Shown: in pieces, positions 46,490 to 56,346 of the stretch
How positions within the stretch are numbered: the stretch's first letter is position 1
How the letters are laid out: every line of letters starts with the position of its first letter
Assembly (NCBI RefSeq): GCF_900113455.1
Contig: NZ_FOPI01000007.1
Span: 1 to 64,000 of the forward strand
Reading direction: 5' to 3'
DNA from: Ligilactobacillus ruminis DSM 20403 = NBRC 102161
Lineage (GTDB): Bacteria; Bacillota; Bacilli; Lactobacillales; Lactobacillaceae
Length of the DNA: 64,000 nt
Notes under the pieces: model-generated
Seen by the model: the letters and a program-made list of their open reading frames with translations, nothing else
Told to the model about the DNA's origin: nothing
The model's database searches: none
Translations under genes and position numbers: made by a program

Positions 46490-47846
46490 TTCGCTTCCAT
46501 TTTGGCAAAAAGACGCGTTCCAAATAATCGGTCGTCGTCTTTCCGCTCAAAAATTCAGGGTCCTCTAAGATTGCCAGATGGAAATCGCGGTTGATCGTGA
46601 TGCCTGAAATAATCATTTCCGACAACAGGCGTTTGACTTTTTCGACCGCTTCATGGCGATCATGTCCAAGAGCAATCACCTTGGCAATCATCGAATCATA
46701 ATAAGGAGAAATTTCTGTCCCGGCATAAAGGTCGGAATCGATTCTCATCCCCAGGTTTCCGACCGGGAAGTACAAGTAGTTGATTCTGCCGATCGACGGC
46801 ATGAAATTTTTAGCAGGATCTTCAGCGTTGATGCGGCATTCGATCGCGCTGCCCAACAGTTTGATGTCTTCTTGCCTGAACGGAAGCGGTTCTCCCGAAG
46901 CAACCCTGACTTGTGCCTTGACAAGATCAACGCCTGTCACCATCTCGGTTACGGTATGTTCAACCTGAATTCTGGTATTCATTTCCATAAAATAGAATCT
47001 GTGATTCTTGTCCATCAAAAACTCGATCGTTCCGGTATTCCTGTAGTCGATCGCATCGACCGCACGAACCGCAATCTCGCCAAGCTGTTTTCTTTGCTCG
47101 GGCGTAACGAGAGAACATGGACTTTCTTCAATCATCTTTTGTTTGTTTCGCTGAATCGAACAGTCGCGTTCCGGGAAATACACGGAATGACCGAATTCGT
47201 CTCTGAAGACCTGGACTTCGATATGCTTGACGTTTTCCATGATTTTTTCAAGATACATCCTGGAATCGCCGAATGCGCTCAAAGCTTCACGCCGTGCCTC
47301 TTCATAAGCATTCGTAAGCTCTTCTTCATTATTGACCCTTCTGATTCCCTTGCCGCCGCCACCGGCCGCTGCTTTCAGCAAAACCGGGTATCCGACTTTT
47401 TCGGCGATTTTTCTGGCTTCTTCAACGTTGTCGATAAAGCCTTCGCTCCCCGGAATAACGGGAACGCCGCTTTGCTGCATCTGGATTCTGGCATTGGCCT
47501 TGTTCCCCATCAGTGAAATTGTCTCTGATTTCGGGCCAATGAAAGTAATTCCGCAGCTTTCACACATCTCGACAAAACGGCTGTTTTCAGAAAGAAAACC
47601 AAATCCGGGGTGAATTGCCTGAGCCCCGGTCCCGATTGCCGCCGCTAAAATATTCTTCATGTTCAAATAAGAATCTTGCGGTTTGGCCGAGCCGACGCAA
47701 ACGGCCTCATCAGCCAGCTGAACATGCAGGCTCTCACGGTCAACGGTTGAGTAGATTGCCACCGATTTTATCCCGAGCTCTTTTAAAGAGCGAATGATCC
47801 GAACCGCAATTTCGCCGCGATTGGCTACTAAAACTTTTGAAAACAT
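46467..47846 (-). CDS. accC: Acetyl-CoA carboxylase, biotin carboxylase subunit
   Basis: Carboxylates biotin on AccB with bicarbonate and ATP. The 459 residues have VANRGEIAVRIIRSL at the start, the glycine-rich ATP loop LKAAAGGGGKGIRRV, the family signature YFPERDCSIQRNKQKMIEE and the metal/active-site segment FYFMEMNTRIQVEHTVTE. It is full length. Confidence 0.97.
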   Translation of the reverse strand: MFSKVLVANRGEIAVRIIRSLKELGIKSVAIYSTVDRESLHVQLADEAVCVGSAKPQDSYLNMKNILAAAIGTGAQAIHPGFGFLSENSRFVEMCESCGITFIGPKSETISLMGNKANARIQMQQSGVPVIPGSEGFIDNVEEARKIAEKVGYPVLLKAAAGGGGKGIRRVNNEEELTNAYEEARREALSAFGDSRMYLEKIMENVKHIEVQVFRDEFGHSVYFPERDCSIQRNKQKMIEESPCSLVTPEQRKQLGEIAVRAVDAIDYRNTGTIEFLMDKNHRFYFMEMNTRIQVEHTVTEMVTGVDLVKAQVRVASGEPLPFRQEDIKLLGSAIECRINAEDPAKNFMPSIGRINYLYFPVGNLGMRIDSDLYAGTEISPYYDSMIAKVIALGHDRHEAVEKVKRLLSEMIISGITINRDFHLAILEDPEFLSGKTTTDYLERVFLPKWKRSEKNATV

Positions 47847-47864
47847 CGCTTTACCTACCTCTTG

Positions 47865-48293
47865 TTATCCGATCATAAACGTCAGCTCCGCGCTGCAGCA
47901 CTTTTTGCCGTCAATCGTTGCTTCAGCCTTGCCCGTCCCTATGTTGTTTCTGATTTTGTCTAGCGTAACCTCAAGTCTCAGCGTATCGCCGGGACGGACG
48001 ACCTTTCTGAACCTTGCCTGACGAATGCCGCCAAAATAAGCCGTCTTGCCCTTGAATTCAGGCATCGAAAGCAATGCAACGGCTCCGGTCTGAGCAAGCG
48101 CCTCAACGATCAATACGCCAGGCATGACCGGATTGTCAGGAAAATGTCCGTTGAACACTTCTTCATGAATCGTCACGTTGCGCGTTGCGACCGCCTTTTT
48201 ACCAGGTTCAAGCTCATCGACGCGGTCAATCAAAAGCATCGGATATCGATGAGGGATGATTTTTTGAATTTGTGTTGAATCTAAAACAACCAT
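47865..48293 (-). CDS. fabZ: 3-hydroxyacyl-ACP dehydratase FabZ
   Basis: Hot-dog fold dehydratase of 142 residues. Catalytic His is in [21 protein letters not shown] and the catalytic Glu is the E of LIVEA. Substrate tunnel segment [17 protein letters not shown]. The starting part [17 protein letters not shown] is canonical. One of two FabZ-type genes in the cluster; this one lies with the acc genes and is the likely general dehydratase. Confidence 0.94.
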   Translation of the reverse strand: MVVLDSTQIQKIIPHRYPMLLIDRVDELEPGKKAVATRNVTIHEEVFNGHFPDNPVMPGVLIVEALAQTGAVALLSMPEFKGKTAYFGGIRQARFRKVVRPGDTLRLEVTLDKIRNNIGTGKAEATIDGKKCCSAELTFMIG

Positions 48294-48295
48294 GC

Positions 48296-48757
48296 CTATC
48301 CCTCCGTAACTTTAAATAATGGCTGATCGAATTCGACAAGATCTTCGTTTTCGACCAGAACTTCAGAAATAACTCCATCAAGGTCGCTTTTGATTTCGGT
48401 CATCATTTTCATTGCCTCGATGATGCAGACGATGTCACCCTTGTGAACGCGCATTCCTTCAGTCACATACGGATCTTTGTCCGGTTCTGGTTTAAGATAG
48501 ATCGTCCCGACCATTGGGGCCTTGATTGCTTTTCCGTCATCTTTTTCAGACGCTTTGCCTTTTTCCGAAGCGGAAACGTCCTCAACGGCTTCGATTGCCG
48601 GCTTTTCGCTGCTTGCTTTGGCAATCGCAGGTTTTTCGAAAGAAACTTCATTCTTGCTTAAATGAATGTGAAACCCCTCGCTGGTGATTTCCAGTTCACG
48701 CATGTCAGAACCGTTGAATTCATCCATTAATTTTTGAATATCATTAAAGTCCAACAA
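48296..48757 (-). CDS. accB: Biotin carboxyl carrier protein of acetyl-CoA carboxylase
   Basis: Carries biotin between AccC and AccD/A. The 153 residues: an N-terminal helix region, a charged Lys/Glu/Ala linker (about 45-78) and a biotinyl domain with the target Lys in [11 protein letters not shown]. The linker is normal for the family. Confidence 0.95.
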   Translation of the reverse strand: MLDFNDIQKLMDEFNGSDMRELEITSEGFHIHLSKNEVSFEKPAIAKASSEKPAIEAVEDVSASEKGKASEKDDGKAIKAPMVGTIYLKPEPDKDPYVTEGMRVHKGDIVCIIEAMKMMTEIKSDLDGVISEVLVENEDLVEFDQPLFKVTEG

Positions 48758-48759
48758 AA

Positions 48760-49992
48760 TTATTCACTCCATTTTCTGAACGCCACAACGGCATTGTGCC
48801 CGCCAAAGCCTAATGAGTTGCTGATCGCATACTCAAGATCAGGGGCTGATTCTTTATCTTTTGTTACAATGTTAACTTTACACTCTTCGTCTTGAGTCGT
48901 CATTCCTATATTGACAGGTAACTTGCCATTTTGCAAGGAAAGAATCGTTGCACAGGCTTCGACTGCACCAGCGGCACCAAGCAGATGCCCCGTCATGGAC
49001 TTGGTTGAGCTGACGGGAACCTGATAATCCTTAAAGACCAGGTTGATTGCCTTGGCTTCGCCGGCATCGTTTGCTTTGGTTGCCGTCCCGTGAGCATTGA
49101 CGTATCCGACGTCTTCCGGCTTGATTCCGGCTTCATCGATTGCCTGCTTCATCGCGCGTGCAGCCCCTTCCCCGGTCGGATCGGGCGCTGTCATGTGATA
49201 TGCGTCGCAAGTGCTGCCATAACCGACCATTTCGGCAATGATTCTCGCACCGCGCGCTTTTGCGTGTTCTAATTCTTCCAAAACAAGACAGCCCGATCCT
49301 TCGCCCATGACAAATCCAGAGCGTTCCTTGTCAAACGGAATTGAAGCCTTGGTCGGATCGACTTGATCAGACAGTGCCGTCAATGCCGCAAAACCGGCAA
49401 TTCCGATTTCATTTACCGAAGCTTCGGCGCCACCGGTCAGCATTACCTTGGCTCTGCCTTCTTTAATCTGACGATATGCTTCGCCAATCGAATTCGTTCC
49501 GGAAGAACAGGCCGTCACGATTGACGTACAGATATTCTTTGCCTTGACTCTAAGCGCAATGTTTCCCGCAGCCATGTTTGCAATCGCTGTCGGAACAAAA
49601 AGCGGCGAAACTCGTTTCGGACCTTTTTCATGCATCTTGATGACTTGTTCTTGAATCGTCGTCAGTCCCCCGATGCCTGATCCAAAAATAACCCCCATAT
49701 CTTCAGATGCGGTATTTTCCTCCGTTATGCCCGCATCCTCAATTGCTTGAAGCGCGGTGTCAACCGCATATTGAGAATAAAGATCCATCCGTTTGGCGGC
49801 CTTTTTGCCGACTCTTAACGTTGGATCAAAATTTTTGACCTCACCGGCATTCGTAATCCCCGTTTCGGATGCGTCAAATTTCGTAATAGGAGCAATCCCG
49901 AGCTTTCCCGCAAACAGATTTTCCTTAAATTCGACAACATCGTTTCCCAAAGGGTTAACTGTTCCCATTCCGGTAACTACAACTCTTGTCAT
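48760..49992 (-). CDS. fabF: 3-oxoacyl-ACP synthase II
   Basis: Condensing enzyme for chain elongation. The 410 residues carry the triad Cys in IVTACSSGTNSIG, His in VNAHGTATKAND and His in STKSMTGHLLGAAG. Full length. It lies between fabG and accB. Confidence 0.97.
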   Translation of the reverse strand: MTRVVVTGMGTVNPLGNDVVEFKENLFAGKLGIAPITKFDASETGITNAGEVKNFDPTLRVGKKAAKRMDLYSQYAVDTALQAIEDAGITEENTASEDMGVIFGSGIGGLTTIQEQVIKMHEKGPKRVSPLFVPTAIANMAAGNIALRVKAKNICTSIVTACSSGTNSIGEAYRQIKEGRAKVMLTGGAEASVNEIGIAGFAALTALSDQVDPTKASIPFDKERSGFVMGEGSGCLVLEELEHAKARGARIIAEMVGYGSTCDAYHMTAPDPTGEGAARAMKQAIDEAGIKPEDVGYVNAHGTATKANDAGEAKAINLVFKDYQVPVSSTKSMTGHLLGAAGAVEACATILSLQNGKLPVNIGMTTQDEECKVNIVTKDKESAPDLEYAISNSLGFGGHNAVVAFRKWSE

Positions 49993-50006
49993 GGACTAAC
50001 TCCCTC

Positions 50007-50738
50007 CTAAATCGTCATTCCGCCGTCAACCGGAATTACCTGGCCCGTAATATAATCATTTTCGGCCAAGAAAACCGCCGTTTCAGCAACTTCTTCAACC
50101 TTGCCGAAACGTTCGAGCGGAATGTCTCGCAATGTTTCTTCCTTAACCTTATCGCTTAATACACTGGTCATGTCGCTTTCAATCATTCCCGGCGCAATCG
50201 CGTTGCATCTGATGTTGCGCAAAGCACCCTCTTTTGCGCAAGTTTTGGTCAAACCGACTATGCCGGCTTTTGAAGCCGCATAATTTGCCTGACCGATATT
50301 TCCGTGCAATCCGACGACTGATGCAAGATTGATAATCGCTCCGCTCTTTTTTTTGTACATTTTCTTCAAAAAAGCACGCGTCATCAAAAACGTTCCGCGC
50401 AAATTGACGTTGACAACGGCATCGAAATCTTCGTCTTTCATGCCGATTAAAAGCTTGTCGTTCGTAATCCCGGCATTATTGACCAGAACATCAATCGTTT
50501 CAAATGCCTCATAGGCCTCTTTCGTCATCCTCTTGACGTCTTCTGCAACGGAAACGTCTCCAATGATCGTTTTGCAGACGACGTCGTTTGCTTCAATTTT
50601 TTTGACCAACTCGTCACTTACGCCGTGACGCCCGTTAACGATAACGTTGGCACCCTTTTTAGCAAATGCTTCCGCACAAGCAGCACCGATGCCTCGAGAA
50701 GATCCGGTTACAAAAACCGTTTTTCCTTTAAGATCCAT
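50007..50738 (-). CDS. fabG: 3-oxoacyl-ACP reductase
   Basis: NADPH-dependent reductase of 243 residues. Cofactor loop VTGSSRGIGAACAEAF; catalytic Ser in INLASVVGLHGN and Tyr-x3-Lys in ANYAASKAGIVG; NNAGIT motif. Standard position between fabD and fabF. Confidence 0.97.
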   Translation of the reverse strand: MDLKGKTVFVTGSSRGIGAACAEAFAKKGANVIVNGRHGVSDELVKKIEANDVVCKTIIGDVSVAEDVKRMTKEAYEAFETIDVLVNNAGITNDKLLIGMKDEDFDAVVNVNLRGTFLMTRAFLKKMYKKKSGAIINLASVVGLHGNIGQANYAASKAGIVGLTKTCAKEGALRNIRCNAIAPGMIESDMTSVLSDKVKEETLRDIPLERFGKVEEVAETAVFLAENDYITGQVIPVDGGMTI

Positions 50739-50752
50739 CTTTTTCCTCCTCG

Positions 50753-51679
50753 TTAAAGCGAAAATTTCTGCATTTTTTCAAGCGTTTCAACCGAGGCGCG
50801 TCCAACGTTTCGATCAATTTGCCTGACGAATTTCGACAGCGTCTCGCCGGGTCCGATTTCAATAAAAGTTTCAATTTCACAATCTTTGATCATTTTTTCA
50901 ACGCAAGCAGCAAAATGTGTTGGCGACATGACTTGTCGCTGCAAAATTTCGGCTGCATTTTCTTTCGTGAACGGAATCTTGTCGGTATTGCTTTCAATGA
51001 CAAATTCAGGGTCCTTGAACGAAACGGCTTTTAAGACTTCGCCAAGTCTTTGAGAAGACGTCCTGAACAAAGGCGTATGAAACGCGCCGTTGACGTTTAA
51101 CTCGACTACGCGCATTTTGCCTTCCTCAGACAGTTTCTCTGATGCTTTTTTTACGGCTTCATCATCGCCTCCGATGACGACTTGTTTTGGCGAATTATAG
51201 TTGGCAATCGAAACCGGCTTTTCGTCCGTCGAAATTTCGGCACAGATTTTTTCAACAAGCTCGACGTCAGGTTTCAAAATTGCAGCCATTGAACTTTGAT
51301 GACGATCGCAGTCTTCCTGCATGAACTCTGCTCTTTTCGACACGAGTTTCATGCCGGTTTCAAAATCAAGCATTGAAGAAGCAATCAAAGCCGGATATTC
51401 GCCAAGCGAAAGTCCGATTCCGCCGACGACGTTCAGATCCGGTGCTGCATTTTTCAAAGCTTTAAAAACCCCGTAAGAAAATGCGCAAAGCGCCGGCTGA
51501 ACGTACTTCGTCTGCTTGAGCATTTCAGAACTTCCAAAGCACTCCGTCAGATCAAAGCCGCAAATTTCTGAAGCCTGGTCAATCGTTTCGGCAAAGACCG
51601 GAATCTTCTCATAGAAATCTTTTCCCATTCCCGGAACTTGTGCGCCTTGTCCGCTGAATAAAATTCCGACTTTTGTCAA
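50753..51679 (-). CDS. fabD: Malonyl-CoA:ACP transacylase
   Basis: Loads malonyl onto ACP. The 308 residues begin ILFSGQGAQVPGMGKDF. The nucleophile elbow reads GIGLSLGEYPAL: the Ser is present but the usual GHSLGE His is Leu. The downstream catalytic His is in VNGAFHTPLFRTS. The elbow variant is the one oddity. Confidence 0.95.
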   Translation of the reverse strand: MTKVGILFSGQGAQVPGMGKDFYEKIPVFAETIDQASEICGFDLTECFGSSEMLKQTKYVQPALCAFSYGVFKALKNAAPDLNVVGGIGLSLGEYPALIASSMLDFETGMKLVSKRAEFMQEDCDRHQSSMAAILKPDVELVEKICAEISTDEKPVSIANYNSPKQVVIGGDDEAVKKASEKLSEEGKMRVVELNVNGAFHTPLFRTSSQRLGEVLKAVSFKDPEFVIESNTDKIPFTKENAAEILQRQVMSPTHFAACVEKMIKDCEIETFIEIGPGETLSKFVRQIDRNVGRASVETLEKMQKFSL

Positions 51680-51690
51680 AAAAACACCTC

Positions 51691-51936
51691 TTAATCCTTT
51701 GATTCCAATTGCTTTTGAACATAGTCAACGACATCACCGATCGTTTGAATGCCTTCATCGGCATCAAGCTGAATATCGAAACTGTCTTCAAGTTCGTTCA
51801 TGATTTCAAAAACATCGAGACTGTCAGCATCAAGATCATCCTTGATATTTGCCGTCAGCACGATTTCTTCTTTGTCGACGTCCAATTGTTCTGCCGCGAT
51901 TTCTTGTACTTTTGCTAAAACTTCTTCTTTTGTCAT
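51691..51936 (-). CDS. acpP: Acyl carrier protein
   Basis: Acidic protein of 81 residues. The phosphopantetheine attachment Ser is in the DSLD motif of DLDADSLDVFEIMNELED. It lies between fabH and fabD, the usual Lactobacillales order. Confidence 0.96.
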   Translation of the reverse strand: MTKEEVLAKVQEIAAEQLDVDKEEIVLTANIKDDLDADSLDVFEIMNELEDSFDIQLDADEGIQTIGDVVDYVQKQLESKD

Positions 51937-51976
51937 GATAATTTCTCCTTAAAATAATGTGTAATTGATTTAAAAT

Positions 51977-52957
51977 TCAGTAGCGAATCACGCAGGCTCC
52001 AGCACAAAGGCCACCGCCAAATCCGCAAAGAAGCATCGTTTCACCGCGAACAAGTTCTTTTTGTTCGGAAAGTTCGCTTAAAAGCAGGGGGATGCTGGCC
52101 CCTGACGTATTCCCGTATTCCGAAATGTTTTCAGGAAATTTTTCCAACGGCTGATGCAGTTTTTTGGCAATCACTTTGATGATTCGCTCATTTGCCTGAT
52201 GCAAGACGAAGCGATCGATCTGATCCAACCCGAGTCCGCTGTCTTCAACGGCAGCTTTAATCACCGTCGGAACGATTTTGGTCGTAAAATTATAAACCGC
52301 TCTGCCGTCCATTTCAAACGGAGTTGCCGTTTTCTTGTTCGATTCGGGCGGAAATTTTGCAAGCGGCAGCGTCTTTTGACATGAAAGCTTATCGCTGTCT
52401 TCGCCGAAGCTCTTCAAACTGTAGCCAAGCAAAGCGGAATCTCCGTCAAAATCGCAATCGATCAATGCTCCGGCCGCTCCGTCACCGAACAGGACGCATG
52501 TCGTGCGATCGCTCCAGTCAAGCGATTTTGAAAGCACCTCTCCGCCAATTACCAAAGCTTTTTTGGCATGCTTTGAATCAAGCATCGATGCTGCCGTAAC
52601 CAATGCATATACAAAACCTGAACAAGCAGCTGAGATATCGAAGGCAACCGCATTTTTGGCACCGATTTTGCCTTGAACGATTGCAGCCGTCGAAGGCGTT
52701 GCACTGTCAGGAGTCATCGTTGCGACGATAATCAAATCAATTTCCGAAGCCTCCGTCGACGTTTTTGAAAGCAGCTCTTCTGCCGCTTTGGCACAAAGAT
52801 CGGACGTGTTGTCGAAAAGACTGACTCGTCTGGTTTTAATTCCTGTTCTTTGGCTGATCCATTCATCGGACGTTTCGATAAATTTTGCCAAATCGTCATT
52901 TGACACCCGCATTTCGGGAACACTTTTTGCCAATGCCTCAATTTTCAAACGTTTCAT
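51977..52957 (-). CDS. fabH: 3-oxoacyl-ACP synthase III
   Basis: Starts fatty acid synthesis from acyl-CoA and malonyl-ACP. The 326 residues carry Cys in FDISAACSGFVYAL, His in RFVLHQANERII and Asn in SEYGNTSGASIPLLL. The N-terminus is RLKIEALAKSVPEMRVSN. It follows fabT. Confidence 0.96.
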   Translation of the reverse strand: MKRLKIEALAKSVPEMRVSNDDLAKFIETSDEWISQRTGIKTRRVSLFDNTSDLCAKAAEELLSKTSTEASEIDLIIVATMTPDSATPSTAAIVQGKIGAKNAVAFDISAACSGFVYALVTAASMLDSKHAKKALVIGGEVLSKSLDWSDRTTCVLFGDGAAGALIDCDFDGDSALLGYSLKSFGEDSDKLSCQKTLPLAKFPPESNKKTATPFEMDGRAVYNFTTKIVPTVIKAAVEDSGLGLDQIDRFVLHQANERIIKVIAKKLHQPLEKFPENISEYGNTSGASIPLLLSELSEQKELVRGETMLLCGFGGGLCAGACVIRY

Positions 52958-52974
52958 TTCTTAAACACCCTGTT

Positions 52975-53415
52975 CTAAGAATTTTCATTCAGAAAGTCTT
53001 CAAGATTTCGAATCGCCTTTTCAACGATTTTCATTTCTTCGGGACTGATATCTTTCAAAAACCCCTCAACCATCTTATGGTGAAATGCATCGTGAGCACG
53101 ATACATCACTCGCCCCTTTTTGGTCAGTCCGAGTCTGATCACGCGTCTGTCGTCCAATCCGCGGATTCGCTCAACATAACCCTTTTTAACCAATCGGTCA
53201 ATCGTCGACGTCAAAGTTCCCGGGGTCAGGTGCAGCTCATTTGCAACCTCTGTCGCCGTTTTGTGATCATACATCGAAATGGCGTTGATCGCATGCATTT
53301 CCTTGATCGTCAAGTCGTTAAACCTGCTTTTGCGCAGCTCTTTTTCTTCAATCCATAAGATATCACTGTAGATTCGAATTAGGGCATCATTGATATATTG
53401 ACTGCGTTCATCCAT
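52975..53415 (-). CDS. fabT: MarR-family fatty acid synthesis repressor FabT
   Basis: Protein of 146 residues with a winged helix: IKEMHAINAISMYDHKTATEVANEL, recognition region TPGTLTSTIDRLVKKGYVER, and wing DDRRVIRLGLTKKG. By family and position (before fabH) it is FabT, which binds ATTTTGA-N3-TCAAAAT type palindromes when loaded with acyl-ACP. A perfect box lies in its own promoter region (53448-53466) and another at the fabZ promoter. Confidence 0.92.
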   Translation of the reverse strand: MDERSQYINDALIRIYSDILWIEEKELRKSRFNDLTIKEMHAINAISMYDHKTATEVANELHLTPGTLTSTIDRLVKKGYVERIRGLDDRRVIRLGLTKKGRVMYRAHDAFHHKMVEGFLKDISPEEMKIVEKAIRNLEDFLNENS

Positions 53416-53447
53416 AATTCATACCGCCTATCTTTTTGCTTTCCAAA

Positions 53448-53466
53448 TATTTTGACTATCAAAATA
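53448..53466. promoter_or_regulatory. FabT operator upstream of fabT
   Basis: TATTTTGA-CTA-TCAAAATA, an 8-bp perfect dyad in the fabZ-fabT gap, between a weak -35 (TTGTTA on the minus strand) and the fabT start. Fits the known FabT consensus. Confidence 0.8.
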
Positions 53467-53492
53467 ATAACAAATAAAAAGCGGTCTTTCCA

Positions 53493-53948
53493 CTAAATCT
53501 TTTCATCCCTGTCATAAACAGCAAACATCAGCTCTGCAGTGCAGGCCTTCTTGCCGTCAACGAGCGCGGCAGCCTTGACGATGCCCATGTTGGACTTCTT
53601 CTTTTCCATCACGATGTGAAGCTTCAAGACATCACCAGGGCGAACTACCTTGCGGAATTTTGCCTGATGAATGGCACCCAAATAGGCCGTCTTGTTTTCA
53701 AATTCAGGAGATTTCAAAATCAAAATCGACGCTGCCTGAGCAAGCGTTTCAATGATCAAAACTCCAGGCATGACTGGATTATTCGGAAAATGTCCACGGA
53801 AAAAGGATTCATTGATCGTTACGTTTTTTGTTGCCGTGATTTCTTCACCAGGAACGAGTTCATCGACATAATCGATGTAACAGATCGGATAGCGATTTGG
53901 AATCATGTCCATGATCTCTTGTGCATCCATTACCTTCACGCGTGTCAC
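53493..53948 (-). CDS. Second FabZ-type dehydratase, possible FabN-like dehydratase/isomerase
   Basis: Hot-dog dehydratase of 151 residues. Catalytic His in [21 protein letters not shown] and Glu in LIIETL; entry segment IMDMIPNRYPICYIDYV. In enterococci and lactobacilli one of two FabZ paralogues (FabN) also isomerises the trans-2 to the cis-3 bond and so makes unsaturated fatty acids. This distal copy, first in the cluster and under FabT control, is the better candidate, but sequence alone does not settle it. Confidence 0.88.
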   Translation of the reverse strand: MTRVKVMDAQEIMDMIPNRYPICYIDYVDELVPGEEITATKNVTINESFFRGHFPNNPVMPGVLIIETLAQAASILILKSPEFENKTAYLGAIHQAKFRKVVRPGDVLKLHIVMEKKKSNMGIVKAAALVDGKKACTAELMFAVYDRDEKI

Positions 53949-53965
53949 CTCACTTAATTCAAATT

Positions 53966-53982
53966 ATTTCGAATATCAAACT
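53966..53982. promoter_or_regulatory. FabT operator upstream of the distal fabZ
   Basis: Minus strand AGTTTGA-TAT-TCGAAAT: one mismatch to a perfect dyad; lies between the promoter and the start of the distal fabZ. Confidence 0.75.
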
Positions 53983-53995
53983 ATTCGATGAATGA

Positions 53996-54024
53996 ATCAT
54001 ATTATATTTAATATTCAGTGTCAA
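53996..54024 (-). promoter_or_regulatory. Promoter of the fab cluster (distal fabZ)
   Basis: Minus strand TTGACA, spacer of 17, TATGAT. The -35 lies within TAGTTTGACACTGAA, a degenerate FabT half-site. Confidence 0.85.
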
Positions 54025-54429
54025 ACTAAACTAATTCTACGATTAGAGTTTCCTCAATTTTATATTTGCTCAGTTGCCTCAAAATTTCGCAAAGATGCTT
54101 TGACTATTCAAAGTATCATGATAAATACAGTATTGTTATGCATTATTAAGATTCATTTAGAAAAAGTATTGATAGTGAAAAAATTATGGATAAATAAGCT
54201 ATAATTTAGACAACAGATTCTCGCTTTAGAAAAAAGAATTTTTAAGCTATTTTGATATTCAAAATTCTTATCTGTTTTTAATCAAAAGGGCACTATTGTA
54301 TATATGTTTTAATTATGAAGTTTATGCGAAAATAGATGTTCATATGTAAACATAGCTCATGATGCAAGACCGGATTTTTTTATCAACGGTCAAAAAATGC
54401 TTTTGCAATATACTCTCCCCATAACAGTA
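54025..54429. other. AT-rich gene-free stretch with orphan FabT-like palindromes
   Basis: No credible gene. It contains CTTTGA-CTAT-TCAAAG (54098-54113), which overlaps a possible plus-strand promoter (TTGACT, spacer 16, TAAATA). It also contains the perfect 17-bp box ATTTTGA-TAT-TCAAAAT (54249-54265). A further dyad GACCG..CGGTC lies near 54369-54392. The boxes match the fab operators but have no gene next to them. Confidence 0.55.
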
Positions 54430-54670
54430 GACACCGTAATTTCACAATCCATTGTTTCAATCACGTTTTTTAGTCATAAAAATGATTGTCCCATTTTCAT
54501 GGACAAAGGGAATTTGGATAAAATATTCTGCCCCTGCACCATGAATGAAACACATTATTAATAAAAAACAGGTTGTCCAGATTAAAGAGTTAAGAAATAT
54601 GCATTGTCCAAAAACACGGAACGAAAATTTTTAACTTCCAAATTATTGTGAAAAAACATTTTACGGTGTC
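54430..54670. repeat. MITE-like element with terminal inverted repeats
   Basis: GACACCGTAA..TTTCACAAT at the left (54430-54448) is inverted at the right as ATTGTGAAA..TTACGGTGTC (54645-54670), with 7 extra bases inside the right arm. The 241-bp interior has no gene and contains several TTGTCC/GGACAA motifs. It may be a nonautonomous element or the leftover ends of an IS. No target duplication found. Confidence 0.5.
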
Positions 54671-54703
54671 CTTGACAAGGGGGACAATTCACAAAACGCA
54701 TGA

Positions 54704-54743
54704 CAAAAAGACCTCGCCTTCTGACAAGACGAGGTCTTTTTGC
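54704..54743 (-). terminator. Terminator of yajC
   Basis: Minus strand AAAGACCTCGTC, loop, GGCGAGGTCTTTTTG. Confidence 0.9.
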
Positions 54744-54752
54744 AACCAAGAA

Positions 54753-55106
54753 TTACTTGGATTCTGATTCAGTTGTTTCTTCTGTTTCAGGTGCTTTTTC
54801 TTCTTCAGCAGCTGCTGTCGGTTGGCTTTCAGCCTTCTTAGTCACGCGTGCGATCGCGTTTCTTGAGAAGTCCAGATAAACGCCGTCGCAATCAAGCGTG
54901 ACAAGCGCTTTTTCCTTATCGATTTCAGAAACGACAGCGTGAAGTCCGCCGATTGTCGTGATTTCATCGCCAGGCTTAAGCTCAGACAACATTTTTTGAT
55001 GTTGTTGCTGCTGCTTTTTTTGCGGCTTGATCATCATGAAATACATCAAAGCAATCAAAACGACGAACATAACGATTGTTGAAATTGAAGATGACAAATT
55101 ATTCAC
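54753..55106 (-). CDS. yajC: Preprotein translocase subunit YajC
   Basis: Accessory membrane protein of the Sec translocon. The 117 residues have one N-terminal membrane span (about 8-24), the basic MIKPQKKQQQQ segment and the core KPGDEITTIGGLHAVV. A Glu/Ala-rich tail of about 25 residues follows. Last gene of the tgt-yajC end of the ruv-que-tgt run. Confidence 0.94.
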   Translation of the reverse strand: MNNLSSSISTIVMFVVLIALMYFMMIKPQKKQQQQHQKMLSELKPGDEITTIGGLHAVVSEIDKEKALVTLDCDGVYLDFSRNAIARVTKKAESQPTAAAEEEKAPETEETTESESK

Positions 55107-55183
55107 TCCTTAGAAAAATACTACAGTACACTGTATCAAAAATAACGAATTTTTTCCAGTCTTTTAATGGCTTTTACCAAAAC

Positions 55184-56332
<1,149 letters not shown>

Positions 56333-56346
56333 TTAATTCCTCCGTA

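Noticed and set aside
46653-47516. 287-codon plus-strand frame
   Set aside because: Antisense shadow of accC.
53992-54204. 70-codon plus-strand frame upstream of the fab cluster
   Set aside because: Overlaps the fab promoter, has no ribosome site and a random-looking composition.
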